From: Swaminathania salitolerans | GTDB lineage: Bacteria; Pseudomonadota; Alphaproteobacteria; Acetobacterales; Acetobacteraceae | Reading direction: 5' to 3' | NCBI RefSeq assembly: GCF_007988945.1 | Contig: NZ_BJVC01000008.1 | Span: 1 to 64,000, forward strand | Length of the DNA: 64,000 bases | Shown: positions 1 to 10,100 of the stretch, piece after piece | How positions within the stretch are numbered: the stretch's first letter is position 1 | How the letters are laid out: every line of letters begins with the position of its first letter | Made by a program: the position numbers and the translations under genes | The notes under the pieces: model-generated | What the model was told of the DNA's origin: nothing | The model's database searches: none | Seen by the model: the letters and a program-made list of their open reading frames with translations, nothing else

Positions 1-1
1 T

Positions 2-64
2 CAGCAGACGATGCTGTTGCATCTCGTGCACAAGCGCGTCGAACAAGGCGTATCGCCTGTTTGA
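2..64 (+). CDS. C-terminal tail of a gene entering from the left (tentative)
   Basis: Frame 2 is open from the window edge to a TGA at 62-64 and reads about 20 residues, beginning QQTMLLHLVHK. Its third codon positions are mostly G or C, as in the neighbouring genes. The tail is too short to assign to a family. It could equally be chance open frame, because another frame stays open slightly longer (to about 129). The stretch from 65 to 194 shows nothing recognisable. Confidence 0.25.
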   Translation, partial: QQTMLLHLVHKRVEQGVSPV

Positions 65-194
65 TGGCGTTGCTCCTGGCCACCGGGTTGAGGGCCAATC
101 CCGGCCCCGATGAACTCGGCATGTCGTGATAGGCTTCATCGGGCGTGCGTCCAGCCAGACAGGATCCAGGCCGGAGCGGCGCGGGGCAGAGCCC

Positions 195-1355
195 TTACTT
201 CAGAACGATCTGACGGCCCGCGCCATAGATGTGGTAGAAAGAGCTCGCAGGCATGTAGTCGACAAGGGGCTCGCCATTTGCGTCGATGTGATCGATCCAG
301 CCGCCATTGAGCCTCTCCGGTGCGAAACGTTCCAGAAAACCATGCGCGAAACGATCTGCTTCGTTGCCATGCGTCATTGAATAAGGCGCGCCATGCAGGA
401 GACGCAGTAATTCGGTCTGCGCCCAGATCCGTGACGCGTGCCCTGTGATAACCCTGTTTTCGGTCATCGAATCGTATACGCGGGAGGTCGACATGTCGCA
501 TCCGCTGACGAAACCGGCCCGGAACAATCCTTCGGCCGTCTCGAGCAGCCATGAACGATCCGCTTCGTCGCAGCGGGACAGCCGCGCATAGTCACGCAGC
601 AGCCAGCTCCATTCGAAGAGATGCCCGGGCTGTACCTGATTCTGTCCTCCTGCCTTCAGAGGCGTCCAGCGGTAATCGAAAAATTCGAGCAACAGGCCAG
701 AGCTCCGGTCGATCAGACGCGTTCTGGCCAGATCGATCAGTTTACGGGCGCGCTCCAGATAGAATGCATCGCCCGTGGCTTCGAAAACCGCGAGATAGGC
801 TTCCAGAAGATGCATATGGGGGTTCTGGCTGCGAAGCGTTCCGCTGTCCGGAATGCTGTCCAGATAGCCTTCATTGGGTGCGGTGAAGATCAGATCGATC
901 TCTTCGGCAATCAGTCGGGCCATTTTGCGATCTTCGGGGCGATCGGCCATGCGTATGGCCCAGCCATAGGCGAAAAGAATGAAGGCATGGGCGTACAGAT
1001 CGCGTTTTGTGCTGGCAGGGCGTCCTTCGGGATTTACGGAAAAGACCCAGCCTGCCGAACCGTCTCCGCGATGATAGAGCGCCTCGACCGTGTCCAGACA
1101 TGTGAGTGCCTGATCCATGCCGTCATGCAACGTGTCGATCGTTGCCCGGCAATAGGTCGCGATCTGGCGGGCCTGAACCATGAGTCGCAGGGCGCCGAGG
1201 CGAACCGGTCCGGCCTGCCAGTCGAGTCTTTCATGAAACAGGCGGCGTTTCGTATCGAAACCTGCCTCACGCCAGAGAGGCAGCGCCTTGTCGACCAGCC
1301 ATTCGCGCCAGAGTGTCTGGGGAGTACGGACTTGCTGAGGGGTGCTGCTCGTCAT
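195..1355 (-). CDS. AGE-family sugar isomerase/epimerase (mannose isomerase or N-acylglucosamine 2-epimerase type)
   Basis: The 386-residue protein has the usual length of the (alpha/alpha)6-barrel AGE family, which interconverts aldoses and ketoses or epimerises N-acyl sugars in the cytoplasm. Family hallmarks are YAHAF in the first half, QNPHMHLLEA near the middle, QPGHLFEWSWLL in the second half and ASSFYHI near the end. These histidine- and glutamate-rich strands line the active site in characterised members. The gene starts 18 bp after hldE on the same strand, so the two are probably co-transcribed. The context suggests sugar-nucleotide or LPS precursor supply. Which sugar is used (mannose, mannose-6-phosphate or N-acylglucosamine) cannot be read from the sequence. 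Confidence 0.85.
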   Translation of the reverse strand: MTSSTPQQVRTPQTLWREWLVDKALPLWREAGFDTKRRLFHERLDWQAGPVRLGALRLMVQARQIATYCRATIDTLHDGMDQALTCLDTVEALYHRGDGSAGWVFSVNPEGRPASTKRDLYAHAFILFAYGWAIRMADRPEDRKMARLIAEEIDLIFTAPNEGYLDSIPDSGTLRSQNPHMHLLEAYLAVFEATGDAFYLERARKLIDLARTRLIDRSSGLLLEFFDYRWTPLKAGGQNQVQPGHLFEWSWLLRDYARLSRCDEADRSWLLETAEGLFRAGFVSGCDMSTSRVYDSMTENRVITGHASRIWAQTELLRLLHGAPYSMTHGNEADRFAHGFLERFAPERLNGGWIDHIDANGEPLVDYMPASSFYHIYGAGRQIVLK

Positions 1356-1373
1356 TTACCTGGAATTTCGGCC

Positions 1374-2846
1374 TCAATGGTCGCCCGGATCGGCCATACT
1401 GGCTCCGGCCGGCGTTCTCTTCTTGATTTTACTGACGATCGAAGTCGTCGATCGACCTGATACCAGATCGGCGAGCACGACGCGACCGCCGCCGGATCTG
1501 ACGAGATCGGCACCGACGACCTCATCCTCGGTATAGTCGGCCCCCTTGACCAGAACGTCGGGTCTGAGCGCGCGTATCGTCTCATAGGGCGTATCCTCGT
1601 CGAAGATGACGACGAGATCCACATCGCGCAGCGCGCCCATGACGGTGGCGCGGGCCGTCTGGTCCTGCAGGGGGCGTTCCGGTCCCTTGAGACGCCGGAC
1701 GGAGGCATCGCTGTTCAGGGCAACGACGAGCTTGTCCCCATGCTGTGCCGCAGCGCGGATCAGCGCCACATGGCCGGGGTGGAGCAGATCGAAACAACCA
1801 TTCGTGAAAACGATCCGTGCGCCGTGCTGGCGCCATGCCTCGATCGTCTCGACCGCATCGTCCCGGGTTGCGAACACACTGTCATCGGCGATCTCCGATT
1901 TCAGAGCCGCGCTGAGTTCGGCGCGCGAAACCGTGGCCGTACCGAGCTTGCCGACGACGATCGAGGCAGCGCTGGTCGCAATGACCATGGCCGTCCTGAG
2001 ATCCTCTCCAGCCGATATCATGCTCGCGATCGTCGCGACCACCGTATCGCCTGCGCCCGAAACATCGAAGACCTCGGATTTGCGGACATGGGCATGGGTC
2101 AGTGCGCCATCGGTCTCGAGCAGGGTCATCCCTTCCTCGGAGCGCGTCACGAGCACGTTTCCCCCGAAGCGGGATTGTGCGGCTTGCGTCGCGATGCGGA
2201 TTTCGGCGTCGTTGCGTACCGGCAGCCCCGTTGCCGCCGCAAGTTCGCTCCGGTTCGGCGTGATCAGATAGGCACCCCGGTAAGCCGAGAAATCCCTGCG
2301 TTTGGGATCGACCACGACAGGCACGCCCCGCAAGCGTGCGGTTTCCATGATCGCGTCCAGAACGGCATCGCTCAGGACACCCTTCGCATAATCCGAACAG
2401 ATGACGACATCCGCCCTGCTCACCGCCTCGCGCGCGGCGGAGATCAGCTTCGCCTCCATGGCCGGAGTCATGCTCACATTCGGTTCGTCGTCTATACGGA
2501 CGATCTGTTGTCGTCCGCTCAGCACGCGCGTCTTGGTGATGGTCGTCCAGCCCCCGTCCGGGACGACGAGCGAAAGATCGATATCGCTCCGGTCCCGGAT
2601 CGCCCGGTCGAGATCCTGTGCGGCCTGATCCGCGCCGACCAGCCCCACGAGGGTGACGGCGCATCCGAGGGCTGCGGCATTCATGGCGACATTGGCCGCA
2701 CCGCCCGGAACGGCACTATGCTGCGCTCTGAGCAGGACCGGCACCGGTGCTTCAGGGGAAATGCGATCGACCGAGCCATGAACGTAGCAGTCGAGGAGAA
2801 GGTCTCCCACGATCGCAACCCGACCGAATGTGAAGTCACTGAGCAT
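1374..2846 (-). CDS. hldE: Bifunctional heptose 7-phosphate kinase / heptose 1-phosphate adenylyltransferase
   Basis: HldE makes ADP-heptose precursors for the LPS inner core. The 490 residues contain an N-terminal PfkB/ribokinase domain (about 1-320) with the kinase signature DVSGAGDTVVA. A C-terminal nucleotidyltransferase domain (about 345-475) contains FTNGCFDLLHPGHV, the HxGH adenylyltransferase motif. Length and domain order match the fused enzyme of Gram-negative bacteria. The ATG at 2846 gives MLSDFTFGRVAIVGDLLLD, in line with known N-termini. It is the first gene of a two-gene unit with the AGE-family isomerase. Confidence 0.95.
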   Translation of the reverse strand: MLSDFTFGRVAIVGDLLLDCYVHGSVDRISPEAPVPVLLRAQHSAVPGGAANVAMNAAALGCAVTLVGLVGADQAAQDLDRAIRDRSDIDLSLVVPDGGWTTITKTRVLSGRQQIVRIDDEPNVSMTPAMEAKLISAAREAVSRADVVICSDYAKGVLSDAVLDAIMETARLRGVPVVVDPKRRDFSAYRGAYLITPNRSELAAATGLPVRNDAEIRIATQAAQSRFGGNVLVTRSEEGMTLLETDGALTHAHVRKSEVFDVSGAGDTVVATIASMISAGEDLRTAMVIATSAASIVVGKLGTATVSRAELSAALKSEIADDSVFATRDDAVETIEAWRQHGARIVFTNGCFDLLHPGHVALIRAAAQHGDKLVVALNSDASVRRLKGPERPLQDQTARATVMGALRDVDLVVIFDEDTPYETIRALRPDVLVKGADYTEDEVVGADLVRSGGGRVVLADLVSGRSTTSIVSKIKKRTPAGASMADPGDH

Positions 2847-3010
2847 GAAGCATTACCAATCCGCCAGAAGACGTTTTCGCCGGACAGGAGACCCGGCCCG
2901 CTGTCACGATCCTTCCGGTATCCGTCTCGTCCTGTCCTGCCATCGGGTGTCGCTCTTGGCAATGCCGGGCATCCGGCGCAGGACGGGGGCCGGAGGGCAG
3001 AGCGCAGGAG

Positions 3011-3044
3011 GCGCGGGAACAGGGGCGCGGGAACAGGGCGCGGG
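3011..3044. repeat. 14-bp tandem repeat in the hldE/protease intergenic region
   Basis: Two exact copies of GCGCGGGAACAGGG (3011-3024 and 3025-3038) are followed by a partial third copy. They lie in the 294-bp gap between the divergent hldE and protease genes (2847-3140). Apart from this array the gap shows no gene; an open frame there is compositionally poor. Confidence 0.7.
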
Positions 3045-3140
3045 AGAGATGCCGGTCAGGGGGAAGAGAGATGGCATTCGGATGTTTCTGCGCTATCGTG
3101 CCCGCATGACCCAGCTCTTCGTCCCGATCGTGGTTTTGTG

Positions 3141-4322
3141 ATGCGTCTTGTTCTCGCCTTGCTCGTGCTTGCCGCGTTCGGTGTCGCGCAGGCCTCTGCC
3201 CTGCCTGCCTTTCTCGAGAAATTCCTGCCGCATCCGCCCCATCCGCCGAGTCATCCGGCCATACCTGCGGTGCCCTCGGCCAAGACTGTCCAGATACCGC
3301 CCCAGGCCCCGGTTCCCGACGGCACGCCCGCATTGCCGCCCGTTCTCGTGCAATCCGGGCCCCTGTCCTTCGCGCCTCTGGTCCAGCGGGTCATTCCGGC
3401 CGTCGTGAATATCGCGATCACACAGATCAGCAGCGAAGGCGGGGGCAGGATTCCTGCGCAGATCAGGGGGACGCCGCTCGAGAAGCGCTACCGTGAGAAG
3501 ATGCAACGCCATCAGGAGGAAATTCTCGGGGCGGGATCCGGTTTCATTATCGATCCCTCGGGCATCATCGTGACCAACGATCATGTCGTCGGTGACGCGG
3601 ATAACGTGACGGTCTCCCTCTCGAACGGTCAGGAGCTTCCGGCGAAGCTGATCGGCGTCGATGCCCTGACCGATATCGCGGTGATCAAGGTGGAGTCGCC
3701 CAAGCCTCTCCCCTATGTCACCTGGGGAGACAGTCACAAGGTCAATGTCGGCGACTGGATTCTCGTCGCAGGCAATCCGTTCGGATTCGGATCGTCGGTC
3801 AGCGCAGGGATCGTCTCCGCACGGGGGCGCGATCTCGGAGCGGGATCGCTCGACGATTTCCTGCAGCTGGACGCTCCGATCAATCCGGGCAATTCCGGCG
3901 GTCCTGCCTTCAACATGAGAGGTCAGGTCGTTGCCGTGAATGCCGCCATGGTTTCCCCTGCAGGCGGCTCGGTGGGGATAGGCTTCGGAATCCCGTCCGA
4001 AATCGTCGCGCCCATCGTCGACGAGATCCGCCGGACCGGCCATGTCGATCACGGCTGGCTCGGCGTTACGCTCGATGACGGAGACGGATCGGTCGTGCTC
4101 GTCGATGTCGACCGGAACGGGCCGGCGATGAAGGGCGGGCTTCTGAAAGGGGACAAGGTGATCGCCATCAACGGGGCGCCAGTCCAGAACGGGCGCGCCC
4201 TGCTTCGCATCGTGGCGGCGGACAAGCCGGGCAGCGCCGTTACTTTCTCGGTAATCCGCAAGGGGAAAACCAAAGTGATCGTTCTGCCGGTCGGCAAACG
4301 TCCCCCGGATGTGGATGAATGA
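3141..4322 (+). CDS. DegP/HtrA-like periplasmic serine protease with one PDZ domain
   Basis: This is a trypsin-like protease of the HtrA family, expected to act in periplasmic protein quality control. The 393-residue product starts with a signal peptide (about residues 1-20, hydrophobic core ending AQASA) and a proline-rich linker. The catalytic triad is visible: His148 in TNDHVVG, Asp178 in TDIAVIK and Ser252 in NPGNSGGPAF. A single PDZ domain covers about residues 290-385, so the architecture is closer to DegS than to two-PDZ DegP. The upstream open frame is much longer, but that part is antisense to hldE and has no signal peptide; the ATG at 3141 directly precedes the signal sequence. A response regulator and sensor kinase follow on the same strand. 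Confidence 0.92.
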   Translation: MRLVLALLVLAAFGVAQASALPAFLEKFLPHPPHPPSHPAIPAVPSAKTVQIPPQAPVPDGTPALPPVLVQSGPLSFAPLVQRVIPAVVNIAITQISSEGGGRIPAQIRGTPLEKRYREKMQRHQEEILGAGSGFIIDPSGIIVTNDHVVGDADNVTVSLSNGQELPAKLIGVDALTDIAVIKVESPKPLPYVTWGDSHKVNVGDWILVAGNPFGFGSSVSAGIVSARGRDLGAGSLDDFLQLDAPINPGNSGGPAFNMRGQVVAVNAAMVSPAGGSVGIGFGIPSEIVAPIVDEIRRTGHVDHGWLGVTLDDGDGSVVLVDVDRNGPAMKGGLLKGDKVIAINGAPVQNGRALLRIVAADKPGSAVTFSVIRKGKTKVIVLPVGKRPPDVDE

Positions 4323-4366
4323 CCACACAGCCCTTTCTTCTGAGGCGTAACTGAAAGATAATGAGG

Positions 4367-4398
4367 TCACTGTAAAGTGAGGGGTGGGAATCCCACCC
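4367..4398. promoter_or_regulatory. Two adjacent inverted repeats upstream of the response regulator
   Basis: Positions 4367-4380 hold TCACT-4-AGTGA. Positions 4382-4398 hold a perfect palindrome, GGGTGGGA-a-TCCCACCC. Both lie in the 96-bp gap between the protease stop and the response regulator start. They could be operators for autoregulation by the OmpR-type regulator or by another factor. The second could also form an RNA hairpin. No known consensus was recognised. Confidence 0.45.
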
Positions 4399-4418
4399 GC
4401 TGGAGTCGAGGACTGACC

Positions 4419-5099
4419 ATGCGTATTCTGCTTGTCGAGGATGATCCAACCGTCAGAAGCTTCATCGTCAAGGGTCTGAAGGAAACCGGACATCTCGTCG
4501 AGGAAGCCGATAACGGCAAGGACGGTCTGTTTCTCGCCGTGAGCGAGAATTTCGATATCATGATTCTCGACCGTATGTTGCCGGGCGGCATAGACGGTCT
4601 GCGTATTCTGGAGACGCTTCGCGCACAGAACAACGCGACCCCGGTCCTGCTGCTATCCGCTCTGGCCGATGTGGATGAGCGCGTGGCCGGGCTCAAGGCT
4701 GGCGGCGACGATTACATGACCAAGCCGTTCGCCTTCTCCGAGCTTCTTGCGCGCGTGGAAGCGCTTGCCCGCCGTGGCAGCGCCGAACAGGCGCCGCAGA
4801 CGAAACTCGTGGTGGCCGATCTCGAGATGGATCTCCTGTCCCGGACGGTGAAGAGAGGCGAAGAGAAGATCGACCTGCAACCGCGGGAGTTCCGGCTGCT
4901 CGAGTTCCTGATGCGCCATGCAGGCCAGGTCGTGACGCGCACGATGCTGCTCGAGCGCGTATGGGACTATCATTTCGACCCGCAGACCAACGTCATCGAC
5001 GTGCATGTCTCGCGGCTGCGGCAGAAGGTGGACAAGCCTTTCGAGACCGCGCTGATCCATACGATTCGCAACGCGGGCTATATCCTGCGCGCCAACTGA
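4419..5099 (+). CDS. OmpR/PhoB-family response regulator
   Basis: This is a DNA-binding two-component response regulator of 226 residues. The receiver domain (about 1-115) has acidic pocket residues in LLVEDDPTV, the phospho-acceptor Asp51 in LDRMLPGG and the conserved Lys102 in MTKPF. The C-terminal winged-helix domain (about 125-225) carries LQPREFRLLEFLMRH and a DVHVSRLRQKVD recognition region. The ATG at 4419 begins MRILLVEDD; an upstream in-frame ATG at 4377 would add an unlikely tail across the palindromes. It is followed 18 bp later by its cognate histidine kinase. The neighbouring protease suggests envelope stress as a signal, but that is inference. Confidence 0.93.
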   Translation: MRILLVEDDPTVRSFIVKGLKETGHLVEEADNGKDGLFLAVSENFDIMILDRMLPGGIDGLRILETLRAQNNATPVLLLSALADVDERVAGLKAGGDDYMTKPFAFSELLARVEALARRGSAEQAPQTKLVVADLEMDLLSRTVKRGEEKIDLQPREFRLLEFLMRHAGQVVTRTMLLERVWDYHFDPQTNVIDVHVSRLRQKVDKPFETALIHTIRNAGYILRAN

Positions 5100-5117
5100 T
5101 CGGGACAGGTCGTTTTC

Positions 5118-6530
5118 ATGAGGTTCAGCCTCTCGCGCTTTCCCATGCTCAGATTATGGTGGAAGCGCGCCTGGCGGTTCCGTTCTGCAGGACTGGGGTT
5201 CTCCCTGGCCTACGGTCTGGTTTTCGCTCTCTCCGCCACGCTGTTCCTGACCTTTCTCTGGTGGCACACGATCGGGGCGCTCGAGCGCGAGGTGGGACAG
5301 GCCGTGGACGCCGACGCGCACGGCCTTGCCGAGCGCTGGATGCAGGGCGGTCTTCCGAGCCTGCAACGCGCCATCCAGGATCGCCTCGATCAGGATGTCG
5401 AGGATCAGGATCTCTATCTCCTCATCACGCCCGGAGGAAAGAGGCTGGCGGGCAACATGCCCGCCTGGCCCGAAGCCGTGCAGCGGGCAGATCGCTTCTA
5501 TACGCTGAAGATCAGCCGTGCAGGCAATACGGCCACGGCGGCGCTCCATGCCTATATCCTGCCCGATGGGCTGCAACTGCTCGTCGGGCGCGACATCCGG
5601 GGGCGCGATATCCTGCGGCGGGTTCTGACCGAAACCTTCCTGTGGTCGTGGCTGATGGTGACGGCGCTGGCGGTCGGCGGCGCCTGGGTGGTGCGCGGCA
5701 TATTCAAGCGGATCCTGAGTTCGATCGCCCGCACCACCACCGCGCTCGCGACCGGCGATATGCGCCAGAGGATGCCGCTCGTCGGGAACGACGTGGATCT
5801 GGTGGCCCATTCGATCAACCGTATGCTCGACCGGATCTCACGACTCATGGAAGGGGTGAAACAGGTCTCCAATTCGATCGCGCACGATCTCAGGACACCG
5901 ATCACCCGCGCCCGCAATCGTCTGGAAGATGCAGCGCTTCATGCGCGCACGACCGAGGAGATGCATGAGGCGATTTTCCGGGCGGTAGCGGATCTGGATC
6001 ATGTGACCTCGGTCTTCGATGCGCTGATGCGTATCGCCCAGATCGAGGCCGGAGCCCGCCGCGCTGCATTCGAGACGACCGATCTCATCAGGCCGCTGCA
6101 CGACATCGCCGAACTCTACGAGGCCACGGCGGAAGAGGCCGGGCTTCAGATCGCTCTCGATCTTCCTCCCCGTCTGCGTTTTCACGGCGATTCCCGCCTG
6201 ATACAGCAGGCAGTCGCCAATATGATCGACAATGCCATCAAGTTCTCGCCCGCAGGGACGACGGTGACGCTCCGGGCGAGCGTGTCCGGCGCGCTGGTCC
6301 GTATCAGCGTGACCGATGAGGGACCCGGCATGTCGGAGGACGATCTCATGCGCGCTTCGGAGCGGTTCTTCCGGGCCGATCAGGCGCGCAATACCCCCGG
6401 TGCGGGACTAGGCCTGTCTCTGGTGCAGGCCGTGGCCCAGCTCCATGGTGGCAGCCTCAGCCTCGAACCGTTGCAGCGCGGGCTGCGTGTCGTGCTGAGT
6501 CTGCCCGTCGAGGAGCCGGCATCGGCCTGA
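5118..6530 (+). CDS. Two-component sensor histidine kinase
   Basis: This is an inner-membrane sensor kinase of 470 residues, probably the partner of the preceding regulator. Two membrane helices (about 25-52 and 175-198) flank a periplasmic sensor region of about 120 residues with no recognisable ligand fold. A HAMP segment (about 198-250) leads to the HisKA dimerisation helix with His256 in IAHDLRTPITRARN. The ATPase domain (about 355-468) shows the N box ANMIDNAIKFSP, G1 box DEGPGMSEDD and G2 box GAGLGLSLVQAV. Downstream, 6531-6643 holds a long-loop inverted repeat (TGACAGG at 6538-6544, CCTGTCA at 6571-6577) that might terminate the operon. Confidence 0.93.
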   Translation: MRFSLSRFPMLRLWWKRAWRFRSAGLGFSLAYGLVFALSATLFLTFLWWHTIGALEREVGQAVDADAHGLAERWMQGGLPSLQRAIQDRLDQDVEDQDLYLLITPGGKRLAGNMPAWPEAVQRADRFYTLKISRAGNTATAALHAYILPDGLQLLVGRDIRGRDILRRVLTETFLWSWLMVTALAVGGAWVVRGIFKRILSSIARTTTALATGDMRQRMPLVGNDVDLVAHSINRMLDRISRLMEGVKQVSNSIAHDLRTPITRARNRLEDAALHARTTEEMHEAIFRAVADLDHVTSVFDALMRIAQIEAGARRAAFETTDLIRPLHDIAELYEATAEEAGLQIALDLPPRLRFHGDSRLIQQAVANMIDNAIKFSPAGTTVTLRASVSGALVRISVTDEGPGMSEDDLMRASERFFRADQARNTPGAGLGLSLVQAVAQLHGGSLSLEPLQRGLRVVLSLPVEEPASA

Positions 6531-6643
6531 CACGGCCTGACAGGGCCCGGGCGGCGCGATGGGGCGAAATCCTGTCATAGACTTAACCAAGTCTTCATGT
6601 ATCCACCACAGGGCAGTAATGTGGACATGATTAGTACAACTTC

Positions 6644-6985
6644 ATGGCCCATGGTTTCGTCGCAGTCCTCTGCCTGTCCGGTCTGATCTGTGCGCTCGGC
6701 ATTGCGAAAGCGGCCGAGGCAGAAGACATGGCAAAACCGATCCCGACCGATATGGTCGAGGACGAAAAGACCCCTATGGCGGTCACCAGCGACACACTGG
6801 AATACTGCCGCTCCCTCTCCCGCAAGGTGCACAACACCCTGCACAGGGCTTCCGATATTCCGGGCTCTGTCATCAGCCAGGCCATGTATCTCGAGCATGA
6901 GGGCGAGCGGCTCTGTGCGCACGGGCATCTGCGCGCGGGGATCACCCATGAGAGACGGGCGCTCGCTGTTCTCACCCGTTCGTGA
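6644..6985 (+). CDS. Small secreted protein of unknown function
   Basis: The 113-residue product has an N-terminal signal peptide (hydrophobic LCLSGLICALGIAKA, likely cleaved near residue 23). The mature domain of about 85 residues has two cysteines, in EYCRSL and ERLCAHG. The pattern (YC ... EGxRLC-x-GHLRAGI ... RRAL) resembles small conserved periplasmic hypotheticals that I associate with acetic acid bacteria. The two cysteines could form a disulfide. No clear ribosome binding site precedes the ATG, but an in-frame stop at 6632 limits alternatives. A hairpin terminator follows. Confidence 0.7.
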   Translation: MAHGFVAVLCLSGLICALGIAKAAEAEDMAKPIPTDMVEDEKTPMAVTSDTLEYCRSLSRKVHNTLHRASDIPGSVISQAMYLEHEGERLCAHGHLRAGITHERRALAVLTRS

Positions 6986-7008
6986 GCGGGCGCGGCGCTC
7001 TATCGCTC

Positions 7009-7043
7009 GGCGCGGCTTCGGGCTAATCCGGTGCCGCGCCTTT
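7009..7043 (+). terminator. Probable intrinsic terminator
   Basis: GGCGCGGC (7009-7016) pairs perfectly with GCCGCGCC (7033-7040). A nested CGG/CCG pair lies in the loop and TTT follows. It sits 24 bp after the small secreted gene and before ydiJ. Confidence 0.6.
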
Positions 7044-7114
7044 CGTGACTCCGGGGTTCCGTCTCCGGGGATCTACCGGCGCATTCCTTGCGAGTGTCCC
7101 GGGGATGGGTTGCC

Positions 7115-10100
7115 ATGAACATGATAGCGGTTCTCGATCAGGTTCCGGGAAATGACGCGAATCACGTCTCTTTTCTCGAGGCCCTGAAGGAAGAGGGATT
7201 CGAGGGCGAGATCGAGACAGGTCACGATGTGCGCCTCGTTCATGCGACCGATAACTCGATCTATCAGCGTCATCCCGAGGCGGTTGTCTTTCCCCGTCAT
7301 CGCCCGGATCTCGTCCGGTTGGCACGTCTGGCGGGAGAGGCGCGTTTCCGTTCGGTGGTTCTGGCGCCGCGCGGAGGGGGCACCGGTACGAACGGGCAGT
7401 CCCTGACCGCGGGTATCGTGGTGGATCTGTCCCGTCACATGAACCGGATCCTCGAGATCGATCCGGTGGGAAAATGGGTCCGGGTCGAACCCGGCGTCGT
7501 GAAGGATCAGCTCAATGCGGCCGTCGCGGCGCATGGCCTCTTCTTCGCGCCTGAACTCTCGACATCCAATCGCGCCACGATCGGGGGCATGATCAGCACG
7601 GATGCGAGCGGGCAGGGCAGTTGTACCTACGGCAAGACGCGCGATCATGTTCTTTCGGTTTCGACGGTTCTGCTCGGGGGAGAGAGTCTCGAGACCGGCC
7701 CCTGCGACGAGGCCGCCCTTGCCGGGCTGAGATCCGGCACGGGACGTGTGGCCGAGATCGTCGGATGCGTGGCCGATATCTGGGAGGCCGAGAAAGAGAC
7801 GATCGCCCGTGTCTTTCCCCCTCTGAATCGCTGCCTGACCGGATATGATCTGCGTCATCTGCGCGATGACGAAGGGCGGTTCGATCTGACCGGTCTCCTC
7901 TGCGGATCCGAGGGAACGCTCGGATTCCTGGCCGAGGCGAAGCTGTCGCTTCTCGAGATCCCGACGCATTCCATTCTCGTCAATATCCGCTACGACAGCT
8001 TCATGGATGCGCTGCGCGACGCGCGCGCGCTGATCGCCCTCAGGCCGCTTTCCATCGAGACGATCGACTCCAGGGTTCTCGGCCTCGCCATGCAGGATTT
8101 CATCTGGGATTCGGTCGAGGCGTATTTCCCCCAGGACGAGGCCGGCCCGGCGCAGGGGATCAATCTCGTCGAGTTTGCCGGTCACGACGCTGCCGCGCTG
8201 AGAGAGACGGTCGAGGCCTTTCTCGTGCATCTGCGGCAGGACGGAACCGTACGCAGACGGGGGCATACGCTCGCCGAGGGACGGAACGCGGTCGCCCGGG
8301 TCTACGCCATGCGCAAGCGTGCGGTCGGGCTTCTGGGCAATGTCCAGGGAGAGGCGCGCCCGCAGCCTTTCGTCGAGGACACGGCGGTCCCACCGGAACG
8401 GCTTGCGGCGTTCATCGAGGAATTCCGGGCCCTGCTCGACGCATACGGGCTCGATTATGGCATGTTCGGCCATGTCGATGCGGGTGTGCTCCATGTCCGA
8501 CCGCTTCTGGATATGCGCGATCCGGCACAGGCTGCGCTCATTCGCCCGCTGAGCGATGCTGTGTTCGCTCTCACGCGTCGCTATGGCGGGCTGCTCTGGG
8601 GAGAACACGGCAAGGGTGTGCGCTCCGAATATGTTCCTGCCGTTTTCGGGCCGCTCTATCCCTCTCTGCAGCGCATCAAGACGGTGTTCGACCCTTTCAA
8701 CCAGCTCAATCCGGGCAAGATCGCGACACCGGAAGCGCAGCAGGAGGAGACGGGCGGCCTGTTGCAGATCGACCGGGTTCCGTTTCGCGGCGATCAGGAT
8801 CGCCAGATCCCCGATCCTGTCTGGAAAGGTTTCGGGGCCGCGATGCATTGCAACGGTAACGGCGCCTGTTTCAACTACGATCAGGACGATCCGATGTGCC
8901 CGTCCTGGAAGGCGACGCGGGACAGGCGGTTTTCCCCGAAGGGACGGGCCTCGCTTTTCCGCGAATGGGTGCGTCTGCAGAGCCGCTCGGGCGCGGATAT
9001 CGCCGCGCTCGAGCGGCTCTCGATCGCGCGGCCCATCCGGTCGGCAGTGCGGGCCATTCCGGCGACGTTCCGCCGCCGCGCGCACGCGCCGCAGGATTTC
9101 TCGCACCGGCTCTATGACAGCCTCGCGACCTGTCTCGCCTGCAAATCCTGCACGAGCCAGTGTCCGGTGAAGGTGGATGTGCCCGATTTCCGCGCGCGTT
9201 TTCTCGCTCTCTATCACAGACGCTACGCGCGCCCCCTGCGCGATTACGCGGTCGGTTTCATCGAATACGGTCTGCCGGTCCTTTCGAAGGTCTCGCGGAT
9301 CTACAATGTCGCAGCCGGTTTCGCGCCGATGAAGCGCTTCGTGGCGCGTTGCCTCGGCCTTGTCGACATGCCCTCGATGGGCCGGGCGACGCTGACGGAA
9401 ACATGCCGGAGATGGAACGTCCTCCCCGCAACTCCCGAACGTCTCGCGCTTCTCAGCCCGGGGGAGCGGAGCCGGTCGGTCGTGCTCCTGCCCGATATGT
9501 TCACCCGGCATTTCGAGCCGGGTCTCGTATCCGCTTTCGTGGAGCTTGCGGCGCGCTGCGGCCAGCAGGTCTATCTGGCGGAGAGCCTCGCCAGCGGAAA
9601 GCCGCTTCACGTTCACGGGTTTCTCGGGCTTTTCGCATGGCAGGCGCGCCGTAATGCCGCCTGGCTGCGCGGTCTTGCCTCGGCCAATGTGCCGATCGTC
9701 GGGCTCGATCCTGCAATGACGCTCATCTACCGGCAGGAATACCGGAAGCTCGCCGGGGTCGGGACCGTGCCCGATGTGCTGCTTCCGCAGGAATGGCTGC
9801 AGGACGTTCTGCCCGTCTTGCCCGCGCAGGGCGATCGGGACGGGACGGCGTATGTCTATCTCGGGCATTGCACCGAAAAAACGGCCCTGACGGGTTCCGG
9901 CGCGGCCTGGCAGGATCTTTTCGGGCGGGTTGGCGTCCCGCTCGCCATCGGCAAGACCGGATGCTGCGGCATGTCGGGCACGTTCGGCCATGAAGCGCGC
10001 AATGTGGAAACGTCGCGCGTGATTTTCGAGCAGTCCTGGGGGCCTCATCTCGACCGGGACAGGACGCTGCGCGTTCTTGCGAGCGGCTATTCCTGCCGGA

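Noticed and set aside
1740-3140. Long N-terminal extension of the HtrA-like protease frame
   Set aside because: This part is antisense to hldE, compositionally unlike a protein domain, and ends right before a proper ATG with a signal peptide at 3141.
4367-4398. Fur box before the response regulator
   Set aside because: The palindromes are GC-rich and lack the AAT-rich hexamers of Fur sites.
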